The translations under genes and the position numbers were made by a program. A model generated the notes under the pieces. That model did no database searches. It saw only the letters and a list, made by a program, of their open reading frames with translations, and had not been told where the DNA came from. Below, piece after piece: positions 14,455 through 23,768 of a DNA stretch of 64,000 nt. This stretch comes from GCA-2794515 sp033763335 (GTDB lineage Bacteria > Chloroflexota > Anaerolineae > Aggregatilineales > Phototrophicaceae), in NCBI GenBank assembly GCA_033763335.1, contig JANRKU010000031.1, positions 1-64,000 on the forward strand, given 5' to 3'. How positions within the stretch are numbered: the first letter of the stretch is position 1; each line of letters opens with the position of its first letter.

Positions 14455-17268
14455 TTACGTGGTTTTGACTGATTTGCGCCGTACAAAAAACCACTTATCG
14501 AATTCCACACCGAAAAAGGTCAATATGGCGAGTCCAAAACAGACAGCGAGTTCTGAGAGCGATAGTGGCACGGTATAGAAGAAATCATTTGCAAATGGCG
14601 CATAGATGAGTACCAATTGCAACAATACCGTCCCACCGATGGACATCAGCATGAATTTATTGCCAAAAAAGCCGATTTTGAAGATAGATTCCCGTTCAGA
14701 GCGAATCGCCATCGCATGACCCATTTGGGACAGCGTAAGTGTAGTGAAAATCATGGTACTCCACACGGTATTACGCGCATCATCCCCTGCTGGTGATGGC
14801 ACAAGGAAAACCAGTGCCAACGATACGAATGCCACAATTAACCCCACACGGAGCAAGTAGCCACCCAATCCGCGTGCAAAAATGCCTTCTTTAGGGTTAT
14901 GGGGTGGGCGTTTCATATTATTTGGCTCACCTTTTTCTACGCCCAATGCCAATGCTGGCAAACCATCTGTGACCAAATTCATCCATAAAATTTGGATGGT
15001 ATTCAAGGGGAGTGGTTTACCCGCTAATTGGGTGATGAATAGGGCTATCACCTCACCAATATTGCTGGCGAGGATGTATTTGATAAATTTGCGGACATTA
15101 TCATAAATGGCGCGTCCCTCTTGGGCGGCATTGACGATAGTGGCAAAATTATCATCCAAAATAACCATATCAGAGGCTTCTTTGGTGACCGGTGTGCCTG
15201 TAATACCCATCGCCACACCAATATCGGCACGCTTTAACGCAGGCGCATCATTGACACCATCGCCTGTCATCGAGGCAATTTGACCGTTGGCTTGCAATGC
15301 TTGAACGATATTCAATTTGTGTTCAGGCGATACACGGGCATAAACCGAAATATCACGTACAGCGACTTCGAGTTGTGCTTGTGACATTTTCGTCAATTCA
15401 GCACCCGTGAGGATTTTATCCTCTTTGGTGATGCCCAATTCTTTGGCAATCGTGAGTGCTGTGAGGGGATGGTCGCCCGTAATCATCACGACGCGAATCC
15501 CTGCCTGATGACATTCTGCCACGGCTTGCTTCACTTCCATACGGGGCGGGTCAATCATGCCAATCATCCCCGCAAAAATCAGCCCCGTTTCGACTGTTTC
15601 TGGGGTATATTCGGCGGGCAATGTGGTCATCGGTTTAAGTGCCACACCCAACACCCGCAAGCCTTTGCTGGCGAGTTCATTGGTCTTGTCATTGATGCGC
15701 GTTAAATAATCGGGTGTGAGGGGTCTGACTTGACCATCATCCCATACGCGGTCACACACATCCACCATACCATCTACCCCACCCTTCACGAAGGCGACAT
15801 AAGGGGTATTCAAGTCCGTGATGATATTTTGCAGATAAGTAACACCTACCCCATTCGCTTTATAGGCGGGATTGACCTCATGCACGGTTGCCATACGTTT
15901 GCGTTCCGATGAAAATGGCACTTCGCCAACACGCGGGAGCATATTTTCTAAATCATCTTTCCACATGGCAAAATGCGCCGCCGCCACCACCAATGCCGAT
16001 TCTGTGGGGTCGCCCATCGCCCGCAATTCTTCTTTTGGGACATTCACCCGTTGCAACATGGCATCATTGCACAAATCGGCACCTGCCAGCAATAAGGCTT
16101 CAGCTTGTGATGGGGTTTCAAACACATTGTGTTCTAGCGCCAGCAAGCCTTTGCTCTTTTGGGTGATTTCGGTCACATCATGGGTATGCCCCGCCACATC
16201 AATCACTTTGACGGTCATCTTATTTTCGGTGAGCGTGCCTGTTTTATCGGAACAAATCACCGTCACCGAGCCGAGTGTTTCTACGGCAGGCAATTTACGG
16301 ATGAGCGCACGCCGCGCCAACATCCGTTTTGCGCCCAATGCCAAACACACCGTCACAACCGCAGGCAACCCTTCTGGCACAACTGCTACGGCAATAGCGA
16401 CAGCCGCAAGAAAGGCTTGGTCAAGTGATATACCACGCAACAGCCCCAAAATGAGACCCACCGCCACAATGCCAATCGCCAAAAAGAACAACACGCGCCC
16501 CAATTGTGCCATACGCCGTTGTAGCGGGGTTTTATCGTTATCCACTGCTTGAATCAGTTCTGCAATACGCCCCAATTGGGTCTTCATACCCGTTTCGGTG
16601 ACGATTGCCACCGCCCGCCCATTGGTGACAGATGTCCCCATAAAGACCATATTGTGCCTATCGGCAATCCCAATATTTTCGCCTTTGAGTGTCTTGGTAT
16701 TTTTTTCTACCGCATGAGATTCGCCCGTGAGCGAGGCTTCTTGTACCAAGAGGCTATTGGCTTCTATCAGGCGGGCATCGGCAGGGATAATGCTACCCGC
16801 TTCGAGCAATACCACATCTCCCGGGACGAGCAGTTCAGGGTCTATATCGGCAGGGTTGCCATTGCGACGCACACGAACCGATGGGGCAGACATTTTCTTG
16901 AGCGCCGCCATCGCTTTTTCGGCACGATATTCTTGTGATACGCCCAAAATGGCGTTGACGGTGACAATGGCGCTGATGGCAAATACACTTTTCCACTCAC
17001 CTAAAAAGCCAGAAATCACCGCCGCCCCAATGAGGATGAGGACAAGCGGGTCTGTCAGTTGTTGGATGAGTAATTCAAGTGGCGTAGCTGTGCCTTTTTC
17101 GATGAGTTCATTTTTGCCATATTTGGTAATACGCGCTTGTGCTTCTCCATCGGATAAACCTTGTTCAACCGTAACCGTTAAAGATTGTGTGAGTTGCGGA
17201 ATATCGAGGGTGTGCCACAAAATAGGTGGTGCAGAAAGGTTTTCGGGTTGCTTAGGTGTGGACATAGA
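14455..17268 (-). CDS. Calcium-type P-type ATPase (P2A/PMR1-like)
   Basis: 937 residues from ATG 17268; a longer reading to 17352 would need a TTG start. It pumps cations across the membrane at the cost of ATP. N-terminal cation-ATPase domain (LSDGEAQARITKYGKNEL), actuator loop VQEASLTGESHAVEK (TGES), phosphorylation site CSDKTGTLTENKMT, ATP site FVKGGVDGM (KGG), TGDHPLTA, and hinge MTGDGVNDAPALKRADIGVAMG. Helix 4 carries VAVAVVPEGLPAVVT (PEGLP), and later segments have ASNIGEVIALF and WMNLVTDGLPALALG, all typical of Ca-transporting P2A pumps. The C-terminal cation-ATPase domain has the remaining four helices. It stands alone with its own terminator, so it is probably a housekeeping Ca (or Mn) exporter. 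Confidence 0.93.
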   Translation of the reverse strand, partial: SMSTPKQPENLSAPPILWHTLDIPQLTQSLTVTVEQGLSDGEAQARITKYGKNELIEKGTATPLELLIQQLTDPLVLILIGAAVISGFLGEWKSVFAISAIVTVNAILGVSQEYRAEKAMAALKKMSAPSVRVRRNGNPADIDPELLVPGDVVLLEAGSIIPADARLIEANSLLVQEASLTGESHAVEKNTKTLKGENIGIADRHNMVFMGTSVTNGRAVAIVTETGMKTQLGRIAELIQAVDNDKTPLQRRMAQLGRVLFFLAIGIVAVGLILGLLRGISLDQAFLAAVAIAVAVVPEGLPAVVTVCLALGAKRMLARRALIRKLPAVETLGSVTVICSDKTGTLTENKMTVKVIDVAGHTHDVTEITQKSKGLLALEHNVFETPSQAEALLLAGADLCNDAMLQRVNVPKEELRAMGDPTESALVVAAAHFAMWKDDLENMLPRVGEVPFSSERKRMATVHEVNPAYKANGVGVTYLQNIITDLNTPYVAFVKGGVDGMVDVCDRVWDDGQVRPLTPDYLTRINDKTNELASKGLRVLGVALKPMTTLPAEYTPETVETGLIFAGMIGMIDPPRMEVKQAVAECHQAGIRVVMITGDHPLTALTIAKELGITKEDKILTGAELTKMSQAQLEVAVRDISVYARVSPEHKLNIVQALQANGQIASMTGDGVNDAPALKRADIGVAMGITGTPVTKEASDMVILDDNFATIVNAAQEGRAIYDNVRKFIKYILASNIGEVIALFITQLAGKPLPLNTIQILWMNLVTDGLPALALGVEKGEPNNMKRPPHNPKEGIFARGLGGYLLRVGLIVAFVSLALVFLVPSPAGDDARNTVWSTMIFTTLTLSQMGHAMAIRSERESIFKIGFFGNKFMLMSIGGTVLLQLVLIYAPFANDFFYTVPLSLSELAVCFGLAILTFFGVEFDKWFFVRRKSVKTT

Positions 17269-17607
17269 TGAATTTTTTCTCGCTTTTTTATAAAAATTTG
17301 ACTGAGGGCTATTTTTCCATTTTATGGTGTAGAAAACAAAACATCCCCCCAAATATGAGGGGCTATTTTGTATATTTTCTATACTGGCGTTAATGATTCA
17401 CATCTGGGTCTAAAATCGCATATCTATACGACACTCGTAGAGAAAGCGCCATCTTCTAAAACACGCAGAAGCAAAGTTAGCGATATAATAAAGAGTAGCG
17501 CCATAATTATTTGTGATAATCCTCAAACAAGTAGGACTATCAACCAGATTATAGCCGTGTGTTATGGTACATTTCAATCACAATTGAGCTAAAAGGGTGA
17601 GTGTGCG
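17269..17607. other. Gene-free interval between divergent genes
   Basis: The 339 bp between the P-type ATPase and the CAP/beta-lactamase gene are AT-rich and hold no convincing gene. A 74-codon frame at 17368-17592 lacks an RBS and domain resemblance. A TATAAT box occurs near 17487-17492 on the plus strand, but a matching -35 is not evident. Confidence 0.5.
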
Positions 17608-19635
17608 ATGAATTTTATGCGAAAAATAGGGTATTTGGTAATCGTTTTTATGCTGATGGGTGGCGTTGTTGGGTCAAGCTCTGCCCAAAGCACCGCAGAT
17701 GGCTATCGTGCCAGTTTATTCATCGGTATCAACAATGCGCGTGAAACCAATGGAAAAACAGCATTACTCGCCAACGATACATTATCACAGGTCGCCCAAA
17801 GTAGCATTGAATCGGTAGCAAGCGTCAATGATTATACGGTGGTCTCTACCGATACTGTAGATGATTTGCTAGAGAGGGAAAATTATAGCTATGGCACATT
17901 TTGGTATGCGATGCACTCGTATGTTAGCACATCCGAAGACGCTGTCGACTTGTGGATGATTAATTATCGTGATGAAATTTTGTCTGATGAATATACCGAA
18001 TTGGGCGTGGGGTATGCCGAAAATCGGTTTGGTGATAAATACTTTATGATACTACTGGCAAAACCGGGTGAATCGGTCTTACCGACTACCATGCCTCCCG
18101 CGTGTGCCAATCCCATCACCCCTTATCCGATTGCAGGACAAGACCTTACCCCATTGGAATCACCAGAACGGGTAGCAAAAATACGTGTCCTCACCGATTT
18201 ATACGATTCATTGGTACAAAACTGGCTCAATGATGCCCTTGTCCCTGGGGCAGTTATCGGCTTGATTGATGAAGGTGAATTTGTCTGGGTAAAAGCCTAT
18301 GGGTATAGTGATGCCAGCACCTATGCCCCCATGACCACCGATATGATTTTTGGGGTGGCATCTTTTTCTAAGCCCATCGCTAGTGTTGCGACCATGCAAC
18401 TCTATGAACGCGGACTCATCACGCTGGATATGCCTGTCTTTGAGACAGTGACGACATGGCAACCTGTCACCGATTATGATATTTTCAATATCACCCCTTA
18501 TACGTTGATGAGCCACACGGCAGGCTTCCCCACCGCCAATTCACCCATTTTCAGAGAAAATTATTCGCCCATGCCCACCCTCATTGATAGCCTCAATGGG
18601 ATGGGGCGCAGAGGGCGGGCTGTGACGTTAGAAACACCCGTAGGACGCAGATTTGCCTATTCCAATGCGGGCTATAGCGTGTTGCAATTATTTTTAGAAA
18701 CGGTCACGGGCGAACCTTTTGCAGATTACACCCGTTGCAATATCTTTGAGCCACTCGGCATGACCATGAGTGATTTTTATCTGCGCCCCGATATTCAAGC
18801 CTTGCACGCAGTTGGACATGATGAAGAAGGCGACCCCATGCCCGAATTTCAGATGATGGCAGATTTAGCGCCTGCGGGGTTGCATACCAACGTGCCAGAT
18901 TTTTCGCGCTGGTTGGTATCACTCCTCGCAGACCCCGCCACGCCCAATATCCTCTCACATGAGAGCATCACCCTAATGATGTCACCCGCAGATAAAACCG
19001 ATGGGCAATATGGACTGGGATTTTATTTGACCAATTGGCAAGGCGAAATTATCCCCAACCACACAGGGTCTACGCCCGGTTTTCGGTCGTATTTCCAAAT
19101 TTTGCCCAATCAGCGCCATGCCATTGTCGTCCTCACCAATAGCAGTAATGGCGAGGTATTTAATAACCGTGTGGTGGGGCAATGGCTACAATGGCTCAAA
19201 TCATTGGGCGAGATTAAAGGCACGAGTGCGGAGCAATTAGAACTCGACCGTCAAGCCAATATCACCCAACTGATTCAACTCATCAATGAAGAACGCGCCA
19301 AAAATGACTTAGCTCCCTTGCTCACCAACGAATATATCATGCGTGATGCCCAATCCAATAGCCAAATGATGGCGGCGACTGATGCTGTGGAAGGGCATGA
19401 TTTGGGTGGTTTTGCAGACCGCATGACATCGCTCAATTATGGCTTTGATTATTTTTATTATTGGGCGGCGTATGGCTCACAACTGGATGCACAAGGGGCT
19501 TTTGATATTTGGCGTGATGATGAAGAGACCTTCGCCCAGTTATTTTTGGATGAGACCTTCGATGAAATTGGTATCGGCATGAGTACATCGGGCAGTGGGG
19601 TCAATTATTATGCGGTGTTGATTGTAAGGCGATAA
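17608..19635 (+). CDS. Secreted CAP - beta-lactamase/esterase - CAP fusion
   Basis: 675 residues with a signal peptide (MRKIGYLVIVFMLMGGVVGSSSAQ). Residues ~30-150 look like a CAP/SCP domain (FIGINNARETNGKTALLAND; later YTELGVGYAENRFGDKYFMILLA). Residues ~195-525 are a class C beta-lactamase-related serine hydrolase with S252-F-S-K255, Y351-S-N353 and H485-T-G487. Residues ~550-675 are a second CAP domain (LIQLINEERAKNDLAPLL, FDEIGIGMSTSG, YYAVLIV). Beta-lactamase-family serine hydrolases of this kind are often esterases or peptidases; CAP domains bind lipids or act in extracellular adhesion. The first CAP copy is the more degenerate. Function and substrate are unknown. It is a single-gene unit. 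Confidence 0.88.
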   Translation: MNFMRKIGYLVIVFMLMGGVVGSSSAQSTADGYRASLFIGINNARETNGKTALLANDTLSQVAQSSIESVASVNDYTVVSTDTVDDLLERENYSYGTFWYAMHSYVSTSEDAVDLWMINYRDEILSDEYTELGVGYAENRFGDKYFMILLAKPGESVLPTTMPPACANPITPYPIAGQDLTPLESPERVAKIRVLTDLYDSLVQNWLNDALVPGAVIGLIDEGEFVWVKAYGYSDASTYAPMTTDMIFGVASFSKPIASVATMQLYERGLITLDMPVFETVTTWQPVTDYDIFNITPYTLMSHTAGFPTANSPIFRENYSPMPTLIDSLNGMGRRGRAVTLETPVGRRFAYSNAGYSVLQLFLETVTGEPFADYTRCNIFEPLGMTMSDFYLRPDIQALHAVGHDEEGDPMPEFQMMADLAPAGLHTNVPDFSRWLVSLLADPATPNILSHESITLMMSPADKTDGQYGLGFYLTNWQGEIIPNHTGSTPGFRSYFQILPNQRHAIVVLTNSSNGEVFNNRVVGQWLQWLKSLGEIKGTSAEQLELDRQANITQLIQLINEERAKNDLAPLLTNEYIMRDAQSNSQMMAATDAVEGHDLGGFADRMTSLNYGFDYFYYWAAYGSQLDAQGAFDIWRDDEETFAQLFLDETFDEIGIGMSTSGSGVNYYAVLIVRR

Positions 19636-19663
19636 ACCACGCCACAAAAAACGACCTATGCGC

Positions 19664-19691
19664 GTAAGGGCGCAACATGTTGCGCCCTTAC
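19664..19691. repeat. Dispersed perfect palindrome, GGGCGCAACATG type
   Basis: A perfect 28-bp palindrome with half-site GTAAGGGCGCAACA (19664-19677) and its complement to 19691. The same core occurs at 22590-22609, 40147-40160 and 53313-53332, always intergenic. It may also form a hairpin in the RNA after the preceding gene. Confidence 0.85.
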
Positions 19692-19712
19692 AAAACCTAC
19701 CCCTTCTATCTA

Positions 19713-19741
19713 TCAACACGATTTGACTGATGGGTTATAAT
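19713..19741 (+). promoter_or_regulatory. Probable promoter of the helicase gene
   Basis: TATAAT at 19736-19741 with TCAACA (4 of 6 matches to TTGACA) at 19713-19718 and a 17-bp spacer. Confidence 0.5.
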
Positions 19742-19779
19742 ATCCTTAGCACGATTTTTCGCATATAAGGATTTTTCCT

Positions 19780-22050
19780 ATGAACGACTTGTTTCGTCCC
19801 AGACCGCACCAAGCCGAAATTCTAAAATATACCAGTGGACGCATGGGCATTTCTGCCGTCCCCGGTAGTGGCAAAACGCGCACCCTCGCACAATTGGCGG
19901 CAAAACTCATCCAGAGCAAAAAATTGGCAGATGACCAAGAAGTCCTCATTGTGACGCTGGTCAATTCTGCTGTGACCAATTTTAAGAGCCAAATTGATGC
20001 GCTGATGAATCAGAAAGGGGCGCTGGCGGGGTTTGGGTATCGTGTCCGTACCCTACACGGACTGGCTAACGATATTGTGCGCGAAAAAGCGCACTTACTC
20101 GGCATGGCAGATAGTTTCACCATCCTCGATGAGCGCGATTCGTTGGGCATTATCACCGATGCCGTTGAAGCATGGTGCAAAGGACATCCACAAGGCGGGA
20201 GTGAATATTTCTTGCCCGATTTATCTGATGACCGCGTGGCGTATTTGCTCATCAACGAATGGCAACGAGACGCAGTTGGCTTGGCGACCAATTTCATCAA
20301 ACAGGCAAAAGATTGGCGTATCACGCCAGAGACACTCCGCCAAAAATTAGATAATTTCCCACAAAAATTGCCCTTAGCCGAAATGTGCCATGCGGTATAT
20401 GTCAATTATCAACGGAGTTTGGCATATCGGGGTGCGGTAGATTTTCAAGACCTCATCAGCTATGCGCTGACCCTGCTGGAAAATCATCCGACTTATTTGG
20501 ATATTTTACGAAAAAAATTCCCCTATATCCTCGAAGATGAGGCACAAGATAGCAGTGAATTGCAACAATCTATTTTGGAATTGCTGGTGGGCAAAAAAGG
20601 CAATTGGGTGCGCGTGGGCGACCCCAATCAGGCGATTTATGAGACCTTCACCACCGCCAATCCTGACCATCTGGTAAATTTTATCAACAGCAAAGGCGTG
20701 ACCAAGCGCGAATTACCACAATCGGGGCGCTCTACCAAAGCGATTATTGACCTCGCCAATTTTCTCATTCAATGGTCACGGGAAAAGCATCCTGTAGAAG
20801 CGATACGGGTCAAACAACCGCTCAAATTACCCCTCATCCAAATCACCGCGCCCGATGACCCCCAACCCAACCCACCGAATAATCCCGCGCAGGTGATTAT
20901 TTATCCAGAACCGCTACGGGCAGATACCCAAAAAGATGATGAAATAGATGCAGTGGTGGCATCGCTCAAACGGTGGTTGCCCCAAAATACCGATAAAACG
21001 GTGGCGGTACTCGTCCCCAAAAATGAGCGCGGGGGCAAATTTGTTTTGGCGCTCAAAAAAGCAGGGTTGCCTGTGGTGGAATTACTCCGCAATACGACCA
21101 CCACCCGCGAAACAGCAGGCGCACTCTCCTTTATATTAGATGCCCTCGCCCACCCTGATGCGGGCAAAGCATTAGGCAATGCCTTCCGTGTGTGGCGACG
21201 TGATGACCGTGATAATGAGCCTGATAATGCCCGTAATGAGGCGATTATCAAGGTATTGAATGAGTGCCATCAATTAGAAGATTATCTCTATCCGATGGGA
21301 GAAGATTGGCTGGGGAGCGAATCGGTGGGGGCGCTATTCGCTGAAATTGAGAGCGCACGCGATTTGTTGATTGGCTATAAAAACATCATGCGCCGTTGGC
21401 AAGAAGCGATTGTGTTGCCCATTGACCAATTGGTCGTGACGATTGCGGGGGAACTCTTTGCCACTGCCACCGATTTAGCCATCGCGCATACCTTGGCATT
21501 GCACCTCAAGCGACAAAGTGGGTTAAATCCCCATTGGCGGATTAGTGAATTTGTGGCGGAACTCCGCGCTATCGCTCAAAACAAGCGGAATATCGCCAAC
21601 TTGCCCGAAGAAGGCGAAGAATATCAGGCAGATAATTATAAGGGTGTGGTCACAGTTGCCACCATGCACAAGGCAAAAGGCTTGGAGTGGGATAGGGTCT
21701 ATTTGACCTCGCTGAACACCTACGATTTCCCCGCCGCTTTCATCGAAGATAATTATATGGGCGAATCGTGGTATGTGCGCGATAAACTGAATTTGAGCGA
21801 AGAGGCATTACAGCAGTTGCGGTGCATCAGAGACGATATCCCCTATGAAGAGGGTATTGGCACATCACGCGGACGGATTAATTATTCCGCCGAGCGCCTG
21901 CGCTTATTGTATGTGGGCATCACCCGCGCCAGACGGGAACTCATTTTATTGTGGAATACGGGCAGAAAAGGCGATTTGCGCCCATCAGTGGCATTTGAGG
22001 CATTGCGAACATTTTGGGAAACCCAGATGAGCGAAAGTGAATCCTTATGA
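19780..22050 (+). CDS. UvrD/Rep-type superfamily 1 DNA helicase
   Basis: 756 residues with the full SF1A motif set: Walker A SAVPGSGKTRTLA near the N-terminus, motif II YILEDEAQDSS (DEAQ rather than the usual DExQ), motif III GDPNQAIYETF, QSGRSTKAI for motif IV, VATMHKAKGLEWDRVYL for motif V, and LRLLYVGITRARRELILL for motif VI. These are ATP-driven 3'-5' translocases in repair and recombination. The protein is close to UvrD/PcrA length, with a helical insertion between motifs IV and V, and lacks AddA-type nuclease motifs. It overlaps the Uma2 gene by 4 nt (ATGA), so the two are translationally coupled. RecB-like partnering with that nuclease-fold protein is speculative. Confidence 0.93.
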   Translation: MNDLFRPRPHQAEILKYTSGRMGISAVPGSGKTRTLAQLAAKLIQSKKLADDQEVLIVTLVNSAVTNFKSQIDALMNQKGALAGFGYRVRTLHGLANDIVREKAHLLGMADSFTILDERDSLGIITDAVEAWCKGHPQGGSEYFLPDLSDDRVAYLLINEWQRDAVGLATNFIKQAKDWRITPETLRQKLDNFPQKLPLAEMCHAVYVNYQRSLAYRGAVDFQDLISYALTLLENHPTYLDILRKKFPYILEDEAQDSSELQQSILELLVGKKGNWVRVGDPNQAIYETFTTANPDHLVNFINSKGVTKRELPQSGRSTKAIIDLANFLIQWSREKHPVEAIRVKQPLKLPLIQITAPDDPQPNPPNNPAQVIIYPEPLRADTQKDDEIDAVVASLKRWLPQNTDKTVAVLVPKNERGGKFVLALKKAGLPVVELLRNTTTTRETAGALSFILDALAHPDAGKALGNAFRVWRRDDRDNEPDNARNEAIIKVLNECHQLEDYLYPMGEDWLGSESVGALFAEIESARDLLIGYKNIMRRWQEAIVLPIDQLVVTIAGELFATATDLAIAHTLALHLKRQSGLNPHWRISEFVAELRAIAQNKRNIANLPEEGEEYQADNYKGVVTVATMHKAKGLEWDRVYLTSLNTYDFPAAFIEDNYMGESWYVRDKLNLSEEALQQLRCIRDDIPYEEGIGTSRGRINYSAERLRLLYVGITRARRELILLWNTGRKGDLRPSVAFEALRTFWETQMSESESL

Positions 22051-22577
22051 CCGTAGAAGAATTTGACCAATGGATTGTGCAACAAGAGGACAATTATGAA
22101 TATGTTGGTGGCGAAATATCCTCTATTTTAGCGAGTCATCACGCATCATGTATCGCCGCCACAACCTTACTTTTCATCGGGCAATTTGTGATGAAATATC
22201 GCTTAGGACGTGTCACAGGCGCGGCGGGCGGTTATAAAATTGCGAGTGAACGCTACATGCCTGATGTGGCGTTTATTTCGTATGCCAAACAACCGAATAC
22301 ATCCACAGAACCGTTTTTATCCAATACACCGAATTTGGCGATAGAAGTCATATCGAATTTGGATATTTCACAGGAACAAAAACGGTTGCGTATCAAATTG
22401 ACTAATTATCTGTTAGAAGGTGTGACTGTTTGGGTCATTAATCCAGAGACACAACAGGTCGAAATTCATCGCAATGACCACCCTGTAGAGATTATCGGCA
22501 AAACAGGAATCATTCATGGATATGATGTGTTGCCCAATTTTGAACTGGCGGTAAAAGATATTTTTGAGGAAGAATAA
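22047..22577 (+). CDS. Uma2-family (DUF820) restriction-endonuclease-fold protein
   Basis: 176 residues. The PD-(D/E)xK-type core of Uma2 is recognisable: YEYVGGEISSI near the start (E of the fold), YMPDVAFIS (catalytic Asp), and LAIEVISNLD with E..S replacing the usual ExxS/K pattern; the Lys follows in QEQKRLRIKLTNYLLEGV, then VWVINPETQQVEIH. Uma2 proteins are extremely abundant in Cyanobacteria and Chloroflexota; their biological role is unknown. The gene overlaps the helicase gene, which is an unusual partner for this normally solitary family. The palindrome at 22590-22609 follows. Confidence 0.85.
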   Translation: MTVEEFDQWIVQQEDNYEYVGGEISSILASHHASCIAATTLLFIGQFVMKYRLGRVTGAAGGYKIASERYMPDVAFISYAKQPNTSTEPFLSNTPNLAIEVISNLDISQEQKRLRIKLTNYLLEGVTVWVINPETQQVEIHRNDHPVEIIGKTGIIHGYDVLPNFELAVKDIFEEE

Positions 22578-22589
22578 ATTAAGATGTAA

Positions 22590-22609
22590 GGGCGCAACAT
22601 GTTGCGCCC
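22590..22609. repeat. Dispersed palindrome, GGGCGCAACATG type
   Basis: GGGCGCAACATGTTGCGCCC, a perfect 20-bp palindrome preceded by GTAA, lies between convergent genes and could terminate both as an RNA hairpin. The outer bases on the right side have diverged. Confidence 0.85.
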
Positions 22610-22633
22610 AAAATGCTTATATCAACATAAACC

Positions 22634-23545
22634 TTATGCGTCCACTTTGGTCGCTACAAAGTCAATGAACAAATCCACTTCATCCGCCACATTCGCAATA
22701 AATGGTGCAGAGGGAATCCGCAAATTAAAATCGGGGTAGTTCACTTGTGCCACACCGCTCCCAACCAGCCGTGTTTCCGATTCTACCGTGAGGGTAATTT
22801 GGAAGGTCACAGGGTTGGTGGTATCTACAAGGGTTAAATCACCTGTGAGCGAAAAGGTGATGCTATCGCCAACTGCCACAGGGCTGGTGGGCAATCCAGA
22901 AATATCAGTGGGGACAAACCGCGCAAATTGATATTCATCCACAGATGATTGCAAAATACGCCCGCGAATGGCATTATCACGGTTGCCGTTATCTGTGCGT
23001 AGAGTACGCAGGTCAATGACAATTTCGCCCACTTGTGAGGTGTTGGGACTGGCAAAATCTACCACAATATCACCTGCCACCTGATTGGTCGCGCCAACCA
23101 CGGTGAATGGTGCGCCGTTCAATTCTTCATAAATATTGAAGCGCACTTCTGATTCATCTTGGCTGATGCGGAATAAAAGCCGTTCAGATACGGCAACAAC
23201 GGGTTCTGGTGTGGCTTCAACAACCACAGGGGTTTCTAATGGTTTTTCTGTCGCTTCTGCCACTGTGTCTTCTTCTAAATTACGGGTTTGTGCTTGTGAT
23301 GTTGGTGTGATGGCAACTTGGGTGCTGAGTGCCGAGACTTGTGCCTGTAGCCGTTCATTTTCTTCTTGCAATTGGCTATAAGAGATGGTGGGGGCAACAT
23401 TGGGGTCTAATGTGGGGGCGCTGACTGTGCCATCCGATTCACCACTGCCCGCAAACAACGCATTGGACAGCAAAAATCCGCTTCCCAGACCAACCCCGAT
23501 TAAAACCATTGCACCGATGATGAGCGCGATGGGATTCAATTTCAT
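22634..23545 (-). CDS. YceI-like protein with N-terminal anchor
   Basis: 303 residues. An N-terminal membrane segment (PIALIIGAMVLIGVGLGSGFLLS) is followed by a short coiled-coil-like stretch (YSQLQEENERLQAQVSALST), a Thr/Pro/Glu linker, and a C-terminal YceI lipocalin-like domain of ~170 residues: RISQDESEVRFNIYEEL, VAGDIVVDFA, IVIDLRTLRTDNGNRDNAIR, YQFARFVPTDIS. YceI folds bind isoprenoid or other hydrophobic molecules in the periplasm or outside the membrane. GGAG lies before the ATG. It is divergent from the solute-binding protein gene and monocistronic. Confidence 0.88.
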   Translation of the reverse strand: MKLNPIALIIGAMVLIGVGLGSGFLLSNALFAGSGESDGTVSAPTLDPNVAPTISYSQLQEENERLQAQVSALSTQVAITPTSQAQTRNLEEDTVAEATEKPLETPVVVEATPEPVVAVSERLLFRISQDESEVRFNIYEELNGAPFTVVGATNQVAGDIVVDFASPNTSQVGEIVIDLRTLRTDNGNRDNAIRGRILQSSVDEYQFARFVPTDISGLPTSPVAVGDSITFSLTGDLTLVDTTNPVTFQITLTVESETRLVGSGVAQVNYPDFNLRIPSAPFIANVADEVDLFIDFVATKVDA

Positions 23546-23720
23546 AAGATAAACTCCTTGTCACTACAAATCGAAAGACGTGCTGTGAAATATGGGGCAA
23601 TGTTACAAAGAAAGTGTAAAAAATGTGTAACATAGGCGCATATATTCATCAAATTATTATCATTTGTGAATTTTTTCTGAAAAAGTAGCCTTTTTTTCTG
23701 GGATGTTAAGAGCAGAGTGC

Positions 23721-23726
23721 TATACT
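23721..23726 (+). promoter_or_regulatory. Extended -10 element before the solute-binding protein gene
   Basis: TATACT at 23721-23726 preceded by TGC. No clear -35 at 16-18 bp. This intergenic region (23546-23768) is AT-rich and holds no gene. Confidence 0.4.
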
Positions 23727-23768
23727 AGGTACAATTCAATGAATTTTTTGTAAAAAGGAGCAAACCTC

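Noticed and set aside
17368..17592. A 74-codon frame in the interval before the CAP/beta-lactamase gene
   Set aside because: No ribosome binding site, no hydrophobic or domain pattern, and composition like intergenic DNA.
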